Shown piece by piece: positions 13,801-20,145 of a stretch of DNA of 64,000 nt. The notes below the pieces were generated by a model. It was not told the DNA's origin. It saw nothing but the letters and a program-made list of their open reading frames with translations, and searched no databases. The stretch comes from Phycisphaerae bacterium (GTDB lineage Bacteria > Planctomycetota > Phycisphaerae > Phycisphaerales > UBA1924): the NCBI GenBank assembly GCA_016793805.1, contig JAEUIZ010000048.1:29889-93888 (forward strand). The letters run 5' to 3'. Position numbers and translations under genes: made by a program. Each line of letters starts with the position of its first letter. Position 1 is the first letter of the stretch.

Positions 13801-14679
13801 CTCGGAGCCGACGGCGATGATGGAGTTGGTTCGCGGGTCGGGCTGGAGGTTGAGGCCGGCGACGGTGATGTCCTGGGCGACGGTCTGGCGGCCGTCCTTG
13901 TCGATGAAGACCTGCTTGGTTCGCTCGCCGATGAGGCCCTTGAGGGCGTTATTGACGGCGTCGGCCTTGGCGTGCTTGAGGGGGAAGAGGCGGTAGGCGG
14001 AATCGACGGGTCGGACCTGGTCGATGGATTGGATGATGGACTGGATCCGCTTGCACTGGGCGGCGGTCTCGACGAGGATGACCATGTTCTGGGCGGGGAC
14101 GGCGGTGATGGCGCCGTACTCGGCGACGAGGGGCTTGATCTGCTCGGCGACGAGTTCGGCGCGGGCGTTGGAGAGGGGGATGGTGAGGTTGATGATCTGC
14201 TCGGGCCGGGCGCCCGGGGGGACCTCGCGCACGACGTCGGCGGCCTTGCGGACGGAGTCCTTGAGGGTGGAGAGGTAGAGGAAGTTCTTCTCGCGGCGGA
14301 GTTGAACACCGCGGGGCGCGAGGTTGAGGTTGAGGATGCTCATGGCCTCGTCGAAGGAGTAGCGTTCGCCGCTGATGAAGGTGAGGGTTCCCTGGGGGAT
14401 GGGGGCCTCCCAGATCGGGGGGAGGCCGGCCTCGCGCGAGAAGTACTCGAGGACCTGGTCGAAGGGAGCGTCCTTGAAGTTGAAGGCGATGCCGCCGGCG
14501 GCGGGCGGAGTTGCCGGGGGTTGAGCGGCGGGCGTCGGGGGCTGGGTTGCGGCCTGGGGTGCGGGCTGCTCTTGCGCGCGCAGGGAGACGGGACGGCCGG
14601 CGGACGCGACGAGGGCGGCGACAAGGATCGCGGCGCGGGTGTGGGACTTCGTGAAGGAGGGAATGGAATGAGACGACAT
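1849..14679 (-). CDS. gspD: Giant GspD-like secretin with about 46 N-domain repeats
   Basis: Outer-membrane secretin of a type II secretion-like system, about 4,276 residues against 600-750 for ordinary GspD. Order: signal peptide (about 1-36), Pro/Ala/Gln linker, N0-like domain (about 63-140), then roughly 46 repeats of about 83 residues, then a secretin barrel (from about 3994) with canonical segments such as VLSGPYLQARNNEPA, VKDGQTVVLGGL, VPLLGDIPGIG and TELLVILTPRVI. Most repeats carry a strand like DPATNTLIVSA followed 12-20 residues later by an amphipathic helix ending in LD, the secretin_N ring-building fold. I chose ATG 14679 because GGGGAG lies 8 nt upstream and a signal peptide follows; 14715 is an in-frame alternative. 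The count of 46 is by eye. The frame stays open over 12.8 kb with strong third-position GC bias. Confidence 0.93.
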   Translation of the reverse strand: MSSHSIPSFTKSHTRAAILVAALVASAGRPVSLRAQEQPAPQAATQPPTPAAQPPATPPAAGGIAFNFKDAPFDQVLEYFSREAGLPPIWEAPIPQGTLTFISGERYSFDEAMSILNLNLAPRGVQLRREKNFLYLSTLKDSVRKAADVVREVPPGARPEQIINLTIPLSNARAELVAEQIKPLVAEYGAITAVPAQNMVILVETAAQCKRIQSIIQSIDQVRPVDSAYRLFPLKHAKADAVNNALKGLIGERTKQVFIDKDGRQTVAQDITVAGLNLQPDPRTNSIIAVGSEARIKVVEELIALLDVPDGGLGEQQMMTFALESITPQQAAAQLAPLFASVEAARRPVIVPLHDAAKLTIVAQSSLMLQAVALLGELDPAIKRGTDSAPVPERRAAVIRLSHITPQAVEQIIPRLQTSRQSAAVKFAPTPDQHGLVAAGNDADLTAFETLVKGLDVPPEVAKEIRQVRIASGDPVAILAKAQSLHLAAGRDKTAPVAASADAASRTVTLIGARAAIEQFAELLRTAEASVVVDLDSRTYTLKRAVPSVLAPRLSRLLRPMLTPDDGSAYVEPQIEPVDELKSLIVRARPDQASVIERLVAQLDTEQPGSKQFRVVRLSGADPAGLLARVKALYESQTAGVPEDQAGPVDAELDRVTGSVLVTASPNAMRLFTDLLTQAQQLVPPQRTTRVIDVQRASAADLVKPLTDFIASADPIDPARTVPAPTIRVVESTNALLVTAEDAQHRLIQEFVSRLDRAEGPLPPLKLLQLRAAEASAVAQMLNEQYSKRPQPDRAAKPVEVRADPATNTLIVSAHPDLFEEIKGLVAELNAKERVEGATKVTRLFPLKLAKAVDVAAALDKLYPVPPVPVDRQNRPMPWLQQPKPVTVSADPASNTLMIYAAQDQMESIEALAEKLDRVELPPQSELRTYHVTGSSLDAIARTLNGMASRGILVGPAQPGRPAVQVIVETEPKSSTLIVAGDATTFDRVEKMLKDLSAVPVEKGLRIFPVSNVRAEEVRERALAIYKAQTAQIPDANPVEITVDATSNSLMVVADAEAMQRFARVMDELSRQQGQAREVRLLELRNAKAAAVRSFLTDLITSSESFRIKGGADPVIEAIEDNNSLLVAAQPSQFPIIEALAKNLDSRSTAERPPLRILRLRTTDAAAIAAMLQSSFDRRPVEERARKPVSIEADPATNTLMVSAHPDTLPEIESVVGELNTQQAFDAEGREIRIFPLKVARAEELARTIDAMYPEPPMPLDPRTRQPRPDLQRPREVVVRADRATNSLIVDAPAKRLAGFEQIVKSLDQQKLAGHVELRTYRVERADLNAAAAALRAAAASGALQAGTPEAALVPISVDVEPASRTLIVSGPTAAMANVEAVLKKIDGAPDRPATGVKMYALKNARADRLQAVVSKVVRGRVREQREAAGKSAAEAEALVDVSADTGSNTLVISAPEDALLIADALIATLDQQGAASATEMRVFRLTKADAKSVADTIAKTLAAEEAASPPASVSAEPSSNSVVIVGTTRQIERAATLIKELDARGAAGGLGVRTVRLRHARADALAPVLETLLKKQSVLSLLPSWQVGQYLAQSGGKIDDEARIAADRLTNAIIITAPAPTLDLAEQIIAELDADPGNRPGRPLRVITLQNADAATLAQSIEAVLADEHGASGSGAEPAVVRVDPASNSLIVRASADQMRAIEDLVARLDAATLASSRQMRLVPVDRSRADAALVAQTLRRILEEQGSKVEVISAEELMTGRRKPTPPPPDEPAKPRSNLDTPIGLPATLQHAILAAALAFIDEPPAQPAPRTATPPADEPAVTIAVDPATNSLVVVGSPRATDRLARLAAELIAQIPAEPTRVRVVSLPPALDADAVAQVVRQTVQQLGRATATNPGGFTGAVAVAPDPAGGALIVWANDTDFQPVAEVIRALAQTDPGLSTVVKVYRLSTIPADRAVTAVRDLISPRPRGQQAQRLRGAQEFTLQGPDGQETHGKLDPSTVRLTADPGGSAIIVAAPAAALPIIDRFLSLIDQSPTADRLAIRRYPLRHAQAADLSSTLQGLFDAQRQGAAADELPRARFVAEARTNALLVTASDPQHAEVARLLESLDSSAEDAGLRVEIIPLAAASPQAVRQMVEQVVVGKNPGLRDRVQVSAQEASSLIVVKAPAEQLDQIKSLVAQIDKADASAAPIRYIKLEHADAQIVAQALQRFFQDRSQVLSRGGSQRPAGRVAIAGDRRSGTLIVSATDEDFAQLQSLAQNFDKPSRGKQMQYRIIPLQNARVTDISSTIENIAYQLQFERSGGYSVFYSPWGRSGSDDQGGEDKLFVETNERINSVVLMGQGETIETMIKIIAELDKPQDQKTQTVVRAVQVNRGDLPAMARLIESAMRSPEWRSWWGPDPDGVSVQVDSGRRLLLLIGKQPRVEQALVHVRELASAGGRGPSTLVSISLKHAAAPRAAESLRRVFADRAEAEGLPPDAVSIVPSADGNLLMISADDKSLAVARDLIALIDQPELGKDRQVEVYVLKNREPDEIANLVRAQFPRGAGRPEAQVIVTAQPSAGRVIVSAQADDQPQVRALIQTLDTPPSQEGERLITANLKSARAEEVAAALRAALPQGLKVRITPIRRNNTLLISGSDETVQVVMDQIARIDVELDRPLVELKRVVLKNADAYDAWYTLSAMLRGRPRSAGEPDPVVDYTREDNSLTFSGTPDQLKDIDRMIAALDVPTQSPRKTEFVKLQFAKAEQAASALKNFYGSGASAAASPAARTATVIADPASNSLVISAADAEWEGIRSLLKKLDIEEYDTTRQMAVIPLKHAQAASVARALNEGFRAPVEDQIRRTQAERQTRRTGRQDDEPVVPTILVDKEDRPSVSAEEQTNSLVVFAGRQDMLRIRSLVESLDIPDFVKYPEAHVLPLTSGKASQIAQAVRELFMGPGGRQAGPRSVVIVGDDASNSLVIRAEERDFAQIKALAAALEQQGDKARATVRVLPVRNVPAARLQRALAATFTPAARQANEPFSVEVDRSSNALVVASSGRLFEEIERVVRELDGGLPPQPPAAPGAIGAGLGQAVLIIDVQNNSPEEVRRQLEQLGVTRPPADDRPGIVSEPVSLVPLTTRRALAVVASPKDGESIVALIRALDAAPLAPEQRVAVVALKLAAAQGMVATLESMLRPQTSPAATAPAAALVEQVRRLSMARPGIGQGDLALDLAVPIRLIPDAQTNSVIIASTETNVASLQEVIRTLDALPIGDAVVVRMFPLSNASAVRAKAVVDDLFRQGDALRKLPGTGRSGLPTTATGKALAGEVAVSVDERTNTLVVAGREEAVALVEVLIKDLDSDQVAKWIEPVLVPLKHADAATLAATLTNVLVRGQTLSPEALGLQKQVGRLRMLRGGRSIDDPSARIEADLFAPLSGLVILPEPQLNALIVVGSRANADVVRELVAMLDVEAASAANTVRTFPLVHAAADRVASVVTDIFRQRERDPAAKPEDRLIVSADLRTNALIVSTSPRSFSILESLLRTLDSERSNATVGLHVVPVTGADAAALAPRIARLMQERIQAAQRTGEIKSPTDAFSIEADAANNMLIVACSDENLRLVRELVATLSSGNAALAESTRTDLIQLKSGRAADAAQAVRSLYADKENARRGSGAVNVLPNDRLNALVVTGTDDDLAAVRALVQRLESADVVTAQDIRRISLRSANSIEVVTLLQGVLAGRPVGGSPESASRQATRLRFFRESLAGRLQRDTGAPPTEAQIDGAIREQVSLTSDSRTNSVMVKAPPEIMAIVQDIIDDLDTTSAGARRIESFRLVNADVRQMADLLRDIFTLRQQGNRYVLVPSPAPTEPGGGGAEPASTLTPVPDERQELSIAIDARTNTLIVSGTEEYLARVREVVHDLDAIEATERTQQVYAVRNTKALDVATTLQSYFKGESDLQRQLLGPDQSGSVMRQLEQEVTVVGDEKSNKLVISTSPRYMDMVLKMVKELDSAPPQVVIQVLLAEVTVDSSDTWGADLKLKNIGGDNYNFAGLAAGAGVAAALGVPNLTFASSDFELILRALEAQGRLQVLSGPYLQARNNEPASINVGDNIAIVQGTERTPQGSIRADVKREDVGIKLNVTPSISPDGFVRMEISPEISTVSQKTTQISEDFLAPIINKRTLQTTVTVKDGQTVVLGGLRQTTQDQRRTKVPLLGDIPGIGSIFRSSQTTEVKTELLVILTPRVIYSDSPDHEERQSKFLDSKIESLEEPESVRDEMERSTRFERPATGSGKGPQP
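10519..12407 (-). repeat. Higher-order duplication inside the giant secretin gene
   Basis: Two blocks of consecutive N-domain repeats match in order: 11698-12407 (repeats about 10-12) and 10519-11227 (repeats about 15-17). In both, a repeat with ADPATNTLxVSAHPD is followed by one with FPLKxA and xYPxPPxPxD plus a Pro/Arg segment, then by one opening ELRTYxV and containing an EPxSxTLIV strand. The spacing is five repeats, so the array probably grew partly by duplicating multi-repeat units. Confidence 0.65.
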
Positions 14680-14782
14680 GCGTGGCGCTCCCCGGAGACT
14701 CCAATCGGGAACCAAACGGCGTCGGCTCGGCCGACGCGCCCAAAGACCGAGATGTCCGACGGCGACCCGTCAGGGCCGCAGT

Positions 14783-15763
14783 CTACCGTTCGCAAGGCCG
14801 GCGCTGTGCGAGCGTCTGGCCGTTGAAGACTTCGTACTTGGAGCCATCGATTTCGAAGACGGCGCGCTCGCCCGCGCCGGCGACGAAGGTGGCGCTCTCG
14901 ATGGCGGAGCCGACGCCGAGCGAGAGGCGTTGCTGGGTGCGAGTGTTGACGACCCAGGCTTCGACGCCCAGGCGCGGGCTCTGGACGACGCCGGTCAAAC
15001 GCCACTCGTGGTAGGGGGGAGGAGGCGGAGGCTTTGGGCCGCTCGCGGGTTGGGGCGGATCGGCCTTGGCGACGGCGGTGGGAGGCGGGACTCGGAAGAG
15101 CGATTTCTGGGCGAGCGCGGCGGCCTCAGCGAGCGCGGCGGGGGAGGCCGGGACGATGGCGAGGCGTTCGGTGGGCTTGGGGGCGGCGTCTCCGGAGAGG
15201 TAGATGGAAGCGAGGGCCACGCGCAGGGTGAAGCGAGTGCGGTCCTTGTCGGCGGGGATGAGGGAGACGCTCTCGCGTCGATGGATCCAGGGCTGGGCCT
15301 GGAGGGAAGCGACGCAGCGGAGGCACTGGTCGAAGGTACCGACGCCGGTGAGGGTCGAGCGGATGACGGCGAAGTCGCGCTGCTTGCGGATCTGGGCGCG
15401 CATGGGCGTGGCGAGTTTGGAGGAGCCGACCGGGTTGGCGATGTCCTCGGGCCGGTTGGTGTCGACGCGGATGGTGGCGAGGCCGGACTCGTCGGCGATG
15501 GTGTTGAGGGCGGTGCGGAGCAGGGCGTCGGCCTCGTCGACGGTGCCGGGGAGGGTGGCGGCGGCGAGTTGCTTGAGTTCGGCCCTGACGGCGGGCCGGG
15601 CTTTGAGGGCGGCGTCGTAGGCGGCGATCTCGCCGCGGGCTTTCTCGATCTGCCCGCGGAGGCGGTCGCGCGGGGACGCGTAGAGGGAGGAGTAGCCTGA
15701 GTAGGCGGCGAGGAGCACGACGGCCGCCACACCGGCGGGCTTGGTCCAGGCGGGGACGTTCAT
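14783..15763 (-). CDS. GspM/PilO-like protein with a C-terminal GspC/PilP-like domain
   Basis: A 326-residue inner-membrane protein, probably part of the assembly platform. One membrane helix (about 9-28) is followed by a coiled coil (about 32-60) and a ferredoxin-like region as in PilO/GspM. A Pro-rich hinge (KSLFRVPPP, then several Pro) leads to a small beta domain of about 70 residues opening with HEWRLTGVVQSPR and containing SLGVGSAIESATFV. That pattern resembles the HR domain of GspC or PilP, which docks onto secretin N0. If so, two usually separate proteins are fused. The ATG overlaps the stop of the upstream GspL-like gene (4 nt), and the secretin gene starts about 100 nt downstream. 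Family assignment is by fold pattern and position, not strong identity. Confidence 0.72.
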   Translation of the reverse strand: MNVPAWTKPAGVAAVVLLAAYSGYSSLYASPRDRLRGQIEKARGEIAAYDAALKARPAVRAELKQLAAATLPGTVDEADALLRTALNTIADESGLATIRVDTNRPEDIANPVGSSKLATPMRAQIRKQRDFAVIRSTLTGVGTFDQCLRCVASLQAQPWIHRRESVSLIPADKDRTRFTLRVALASIYLSGDAAPKPTERLAIVPASPAALAEAAALAQKSLFRVPPPTAVAKADPPQPASGPKPPPPPPYHEWRLTGVVQSPRLGVEAWVVNTRTQQRLSLGVGSAIESATFVAGAGERAVFEIDGSKYEVFNGQTLAQRRPCER

Positions 15764-17331
15764 CGCGCCCCCCGTTCACCCGCGGTCCCCGGCGCGGTGG
15801 GGGTGGGAGTCGCGGGCATGGCAGGTGCGGGCGCGGGCTTGGGCGAGGCGGCGGGTGGCTGGGCCGGGCCGGTGAGTTCGAAACTGAAGCGGTCGGGCTC
15901 GTCGGCGCCGGAACTGTCGAGTTGGTAGGCGCCGGAGGCGATGAGGCGGAGGCGGAGGTCATTGGCGACGTCGCGGTCCTTCATGCGTCCCGGGAGGCTG
16001 AAGGTGACGGTGCCGTTGGCTTTCCAGCCGGCGCGGTCGTACTGGCCCTGGACGGGCTCGAAGACGACGGCGGAGGCGAGGCGGCCGGAGATCTGGTCGA
16101 GGGTGGCGTCCTTGGGGTTGGGCAGGCGGTCGGCGATGGCGCGGAGGTGGGCGATCCAATCGGGGTCGGCGGCGGACCAGCGGGCGAGGTGGGCGGCGCG
16201 CGCGTCCTCGAGGAGGAAGGCGGCGTACTCCTTGCGGAGGCCGCCGAGTTTCTCGTTGGCGGCCTGGAGCCGGCTGCGCAGCGAGGAGAGTTCGCGAGTG
16301 GCGACGAGGTAGCCGACGCCGCCGAGGAGGATGAGGGCGAGCAGCGAGGCGAGGACCGCCTGGCGGCGCTTGGCGCCGAGGTCCGGGGCGCGCCTGGGGT
16401 GCGCGAAGTCGAAGGTGGTCGTGCGCTCGGCGACGAGGCCGACGAGGGGCGCGAGGAGGAGTCGCTCGGCCTCGGGCATCTGGGGCGGCAGTTCGACGTG
16501 CGTGGGCAGGGGCGCGGACTTCCACGGCATTTCGAGCGCTTCGCCGCAGGTGCGACCCAACTGCTCGGACAACTCGCCGACGCCCGGGATGACCACGGCG
16601 TCGACCTCGGCGGCGTCCTCGCCGACGCGGTAGGACATCCAGGTGCGCTTGGCCTCGACGGCGGCGCGCTGGACGAGGGAGTCGGTGCCGTCGATGGGTG
16701 GCGACTCGGCGGCGCGGGCGAAGACGAGTTTGCCGTCCTCGACGACGACGAACTCGATGGCGGAGGCGCCGACGCCGATGGCGAGGACGGGCCCGGCGTG
16801 CTGCTGCGAGAGAGGCCCGAGGAGCCCGGCGAGCCCGGCGGCCCGGAGCCCGATGCGGTCGATCTTGCACTTGGCCGCGCGGGCCATGGTGGTGTAGAAA
16901 GCGAGGCGATCGGCGGGGAGCGCGGCGGCGAGGATCGAGATGGGGGTGCTGGGGTTGTCGCCCTCGTCGGAGAGGCGGACGTAGTCGATGGCGGTGCCCT
17001 CGATGGCCATGGTCAACTGTCGGGCCATTTGCAGGCGGACCATCCCGGCGAGGTCGGACTCGGTGCCGGCGGCGGCGCGGGGGAAGCGGAGGCGCTTGAG
17101 GACGACCTCGGAGCGGGGCACGCCGATGACGACGCGACCGGCGGGCAGGCCGCCTCGCTCGAGTTCGCGCGCGACCCACGCGCCGAGTGCGGCGGGGTCT
17201 CGCGCGTCGACATCGGAGGGCACGGGAGAATCGAGCCAGGAGCGGAAGCGGACGCGATCTCCGCTGGTAGCGGCGGCGATGGCGCTGAGCCGGCCACCCT
17301 CGATCGTCAGGCCCACGAGGTTCTGGCTCAT
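15760..17331 (-). CDS. gspL: GspL/PilM-PilN-like assembly platform protein
   Basis: A 523-residue protein. Residues 1-315 look like an actin-like PilM/GspL cytoplasmic domain (LVGLTIEGGRLSA at the start, VVIGVPRSEVVLKRLRFP, and a second nucleotide-binding-like segment around 183-195). One membrane helix follows (about 325-344), then a coiled coil (347-375) and a periplasmic ferredoxin-like part as in PilN. A Pro/Ala-rich tail ends the protein. GspL normally recruits the GspE ATPase to the platform. I chose ATG 17331 because AAGGA lies 9 nt upstream and the start overlaps the gspK-like stop (ATGA). An upstream start at 17361 is possible but lacks this spacing. Confidence 0.82.
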   Translation of the reverse strand: MSQNLVGLTIEGGRLSAIAAATSGDRVRFRSWLDSPVPSDVDARDPAALGAWVARELERGGLPAGRVVIGVPRSEVVLKRLRFPRAAAGTESDLAGMVRLQMARQLTMAIEGTAIDYVRLSDEGDNPSTPISILAAALPADRLAFYTTMARAAKCKIDRIGLRAAGLAGLLGPLSQQHAGPVLAIGVGASAIEFVVVEDGKLVFARAAESPPIDGTDSLVQRAAVEAKRTWMSYRVGEDAAEVDAVVIPGVGELSEQLGRTCGEALEMPWKSAPLPTHVELPPQMPEAERLLLAPLVGLVAERTTTFDFAHPRRAPDLGAKRRQAVLASLLALILLGGVGYLVATRELSSLRSRLQAANEKLGGLRKEYAAFLLEDARAAHLARWSAADPDWIAHLRAIADRLPNPKDATLDQISGRLASAVVFEPVQGQYDRAGWKANGTVTFSLPGRMKDRDVANDLRLRLIASGAYQLDSSGADEPDRFSFELTGPAQPPAASPKPAPAPAMPATPTPTAPGTAGERGAR

Positions 17332-18788
17332 CGGCGGGATCCTTCCCCGGGAGACGCCCAACGTCCGACGCGGCGATCCACCGGCGTCGGCTCCTCGCCG
17401 CCCGCCTGAAGATTAGTCGCGGGTTCTGTCGGGGGCGCGCCCGCGGCACGCGAGGAGTCGCGGCGTTGAGGGGGCCTGGCCTGCGGGCGAGCGGTCGGGG
17501 TGGGGGCCGATGGGCGTGCCGCGGGGCGATCCGGCGTCGGGCTCGACGCGGGTTGGGAGTGCTCGGCGCCCGCGTTGGGGCCGCGGTCGGATGCCGGGGC
17601 GCGCGAGAGCGAGTCGAGGACGCCGACCTCGCGGAGGTAGGCCACGCGCGGGCGCTCCGACGACACGTCGAGGACGGCTTCGAGGACCATCGCGCGCTCG
17701 AGTGGTCCGTCGCCCTCGGCGGGGGCGAGGCCGGCCTCGACGCGGAGGCGCCACTGCAGCGAGCGCGAGACGACGTGATCGAGGGCGGATTGCATCGCGT
17801 CGGCGTCCAAGATGCCCTGTGCGCCGGGCCAGGTGGGCGTGCGGCGCAACTCGTCGTCGAGGTCCACACGGGTTCGGACGATCTGTGCGGCGGCCTCGGG
17901 GCCGATCCCCGGGACGGTGGCGAGCACGTCGGCGGAGGCGGTCAGCAGGTCGATGCGGCCCGGCAGGTAGGGATCGGGCGAAGTGGCCAGGCAGTCGAGC
18001 GGAATCGCCCAGGTGTCCACGGGGATGGTGAACTCGGAGCGCATCGTGGCGATGAGCTCCGAGGTCGTTCGGAACTGTTTGCCCGAACCCATGAGTTTCT
18101 TGACGGCCTCGCCCGCGCCGCCGCCGAAGCGGGCGTCGAGGTCGCGGCCGAGGCGATCGGACCAGGGCGTGTTGAGGTTGATTCGTTGCCGCCCGATGCT
18201 GTCCTCGGCGGAGTCGACGCCGGCCTGCACGTTCGGATCGGCGCTGAAGACGGTGAGGCGTGAGCGCACAGGGGTGTCGCCCGCGTCGAGGAAGTCGGGC
18301 GGGATGCCGGGGAGGCGGAGGACGTCCTCGACGCTGCCGAAGGGGCGGGCGGCGACGATCGCGCTGGCGACGGAGGCGTCGCACTGGGTGACGGCGGCGA
18401 TCATCTGGGCGGTAGCGGTGTTGAGGTTGAGGCGGGCGGCCTCGGAGGCGAGGAGTTCGGGAGAGTCGGGCGAGCCGTCGCGGTCTGGGCTCGCGTCCAC
18501 GGGCACGAGCCGCACGACGGCGCGGCGTCCATTGGCGGCGGTGTACAGGTCCCAGGTCTCGGTCAGGCTGGGCGGCTTCCCGACGAGCAGGTCGCGGCGC
18601 TGGTCGGCGAGTTCGGCGAGGGCGGCCTGGACGCCGGACCACGCGAGGGCGCGTGATTGGAGGCGCCAGGCGTCGGCGGATCCGGAGGCGAGCGAGGCGC
18701 CCCCGAGCACGAGGGCCGAGGCGCCGCTGAGGGCGGCGACGGCGACGACGACGAGGACGACGAGGATGACGACGGCGCGGCGGTTCAA
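17328..18788 (-). CDS. gspK: GspK-like minor pseudopilin
   Basis: 486 residues from a TTG start at 18788. The start is supported by GGAGG 8 nt upstream and a 4-nt TTGA overlap with the gspJ stop. An N-terminal membrane helix (RAVVILVVLVVVAVAAL) is followed by a long periplasmic region with two helix-hairpin-helix-like segments: LNLNTATAQMIAAVTQ with FGSVEDVLRLPGI, and ASADVLATVPGIGPEAAAQIV. This arrangement is typical of GspK, which caps the pseudopilus tip with GspI and GspJ. The last 90 or so residues are Pro/Ala/Arg-rich and probably disordered. ATG or GTG starts further upstream would overlap gspJ heavily and lack the hydrophobic N terminus. Confidence 0.85.
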   Translation of the reverse strand: MNRRAVVILVVLVVVAVAALSGASALVLGGASLASGSADAWRLQSRALAWSGVQAALAELADQRRDLLVGKPPSLTETWDLYTAANGRRAVVRLVPVDASPDRDGSPDSPELLASEAARLNLNTATAQMIAAVTQCDASVASAIVAARPFGSVEDVLRLPGIPPDFLDAGDTPVRSRLTVFSADPNVQAGVDSAEDSIGRQRINLNTPWSDRLGRDLDARFGGGAGEAVKKLMGSGKQFRTTSELIATMRSEFTIPVDTWAIPLDCLATSPDPYLPGRIDLLTASADVLATVPGIGPEAAAQIVRTRVDLDDELRRTPTWPGAQGILDADAMQSALDHVVSRSLQWRLRVEAGLAPAEGDGPLERAMVLEAVLDVSSERPRVAYLREVGVLDSLSRAPASDRGPNAGAEHSQPASSPTPDRPAARPSAPTPTARPQARPPQRRDSSRAAGAPPTEPATNLQAGGEEPTPVDRRVGRWASPGEGSRR

Positions 18789-19579
18789 CTGGACTGCCTC
18801 CAGGCCGCGCCGGGGCCGTCGGGGACCACGATCACGCGGACGCGGTCGGGGGATCCGAGGCGCTCGTCGGCATCGCGGGCACGCGGGCGTCGGCGATCGT
18901 CGGGTTGCTCGCCACGAGTGGGTGGCGGCGTCTGGCGCGAAACGGAGGCGGGCTGGCGGTCGTCCGCGGGGAGCGGGGGGCCGAGCCAGACCGAGACCTC
19001 GATGGCGGCGGGGAGGTCCTTGGCGGAGGCGGAGTCGAACTCGTCGCGCCACTCGCGGCCGTCGAAGTAGCGGAAGCGCAGGGCGCGCACGTCGCCGGCG
19101 ACGGGCTCGAGGGCGGGCGGCTCGGGCGCGCTGGCGGTGATCGGCCAGCGGCGAGCGCGGAGTTCGTTGGCCTCGGGCGAGAAGGCGTATTCGGAGGCGA
19201 TGAGGTCGGTCGGCGCGACGCCGCCGCGGCCCGCGTCCGCCGGCGCGAGCGCGCCACCCTCTGTCCCGTCAGTCCCTGCCGCCCCTGACGCCCCTGCTCC
19301 CCCAGCGTCGAGCCAGCGTCCGCGAGAGAGGATGCGGAGGTCAGTGGGGGTGCCACGGATGCCCGCGCCGAGTCGAGGGTCGCCGGCGATGGCGCCGGTG
19401 AGGTCGTCCTCGAGGCGTTGGAAGAGGGAGGCGACGGCGGCGTGGGTGCGGGCGTCGCCGACCAGGCGTGTGCGTGCGCCGAGGAGTTGCCAGAAGAAGG
19501 TGTAGGCGGCGCCGGAGAGCATGGCGATCAGGCCGAGGGCGAGGAGGACCTCGATGAGGGTGTAGGCGCGGCGGGTCAT
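18785..19579 (-). CDS. gspJ: GspJ-like minor pseudopilin
   Basis: 264 residues with a class III prepilin N terminus: after two Arg comes A5|YTLIEVLLAL, with the conserved Glu at +5 (E10). Ala, not the usual Gly, precedes the predicted cleavage site. The globular part contains a sequence typical of GspJ (LRFRYFDGREWRDEFDS) and a Gly/Ala/Asp-rich insertion around residues 90-115. GspJ joins GspI and GspK in the tip complex of the pseudopilus. The start overlaps the gspI stop by 4 nt and its stop overlaps the gspK start, so I, J and K are probably translated together. The C-terminal 60 residues are Arg/Pro-rich. Confidence 0.87.
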   Translation of the reverse strand: MTRRAYTLIEVLLALGLIAMLSGAAYTFFWQLLGARTRLVGDARTHAAVASLFQRLEDDLTGAIAGDPRLGAGIRGTPTDLRILSRGRWLDAGGAGASGAAGTDGTEGGALAPADAGRGGVAPTDLIASEYAFSPEANELRARRWPITASAPEPPALEPVAGDVRALRFRYFDGREWRDEFDSASAKDLPAAIEVSVWLGPPLPADDRQPASVSRQTPPPTRGEQPDDRRRPRARDADERLGSPDRVRVIVVPDGPGAAWRQSS

Positions 19580-20145
19580 GGTCGCGCCCCCGGCGGCGGC
19601 GTGCGAGGCGGCGGGGAGGTTCGCGGCGCGGCCTCGCGGGCGCGGCGGGCGATCTCGTCCTCGGCGCCCGGGGAGTCGGACTCGACCGCCCGGAGCCGCA
19701 CGAGTTGGTGCAGGGTGAACGCGGCCTCCTCGACGCCCGAGGGCGTGAGGCGCTTGGCGGTCACGGTGACGTGCGTCAGTCCGGAGAAGGAGGAGGGCGT
19801 GGTGTCGATGTCGAGTTCCCAGCCGTCGTCGGCGGGCTGGGCGTCGTCGGCGTCGGGGTCGAGGGAGCGATGGCGGACGGGGCCGTGGAGGGTCTGGGGC
19901 GTGTCGATGCCGGCCTCGATGCGGGCGATGGCGGTGCGGGCGAGGTCGGCGGCGCGAGCGGCGAGGCGGGCGCGGGACTGGGCGGTGAGGGCTCCGTCGA
20001 TGGAGGAGAGGATCGCCAGGCCGGCGCCGACGAAGATGGCGAGAGCGAGGATGACCTCGAAGAGGAGTGCGGCTCGGGCCGATGGGCGTCGCGTCGCGCG
20101 GCGGCGCGCGGCACGAGGCGCGGCGATGTGGCCGGTGGGCGTCAT
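19576..20145 (-). CDS. gspI: GspI-like minor pseudopilin
   Basis: 189 residues. A basic leader is followed by a hydrophobic helix with the +5 Glu (LLFEVILALAIF, E30). The residue before the predicted cleavage point is Ala25 and the first mature residue Ala26, a departure from the usual Gly-Phe/Met. LLFE replaces the common LLEV spacing, so this is the least canonical of the set. Position between gspH and gspJ with 4-nt overlaps on both sides supports the GspI assignment. The C-terminal 35 residues are Pro/Ala/Arg-rich. Confidence 0.78.
   Translation of the reverse strand: MTPTGHIAAPRAARRRATRRPSARAALLFEVILALAIFVGAGLAILSSIDGALTAQSRARLAARAADLARTAIARIEAGIDTPQTLHGPVRHRSLDPDADDAQPADDGWELDIDTTPSSFSGLTHVTVTAKRLTPSGVEEAAFTLHQLVRLRAVESDSPGAEDEIARRAREAAPRTSPPPRTPPPGARP

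Noticed and set aside
1813..14826. Very long plus-strand reading frames opposite the secretin gene, of about 1,521, 701 and 2,044 residues
   Set aside because: They are antisense to a gene with clear domains and consist of Gly/Asp/Glu/Val-rich low complexity. High GC leaves few stop codons.
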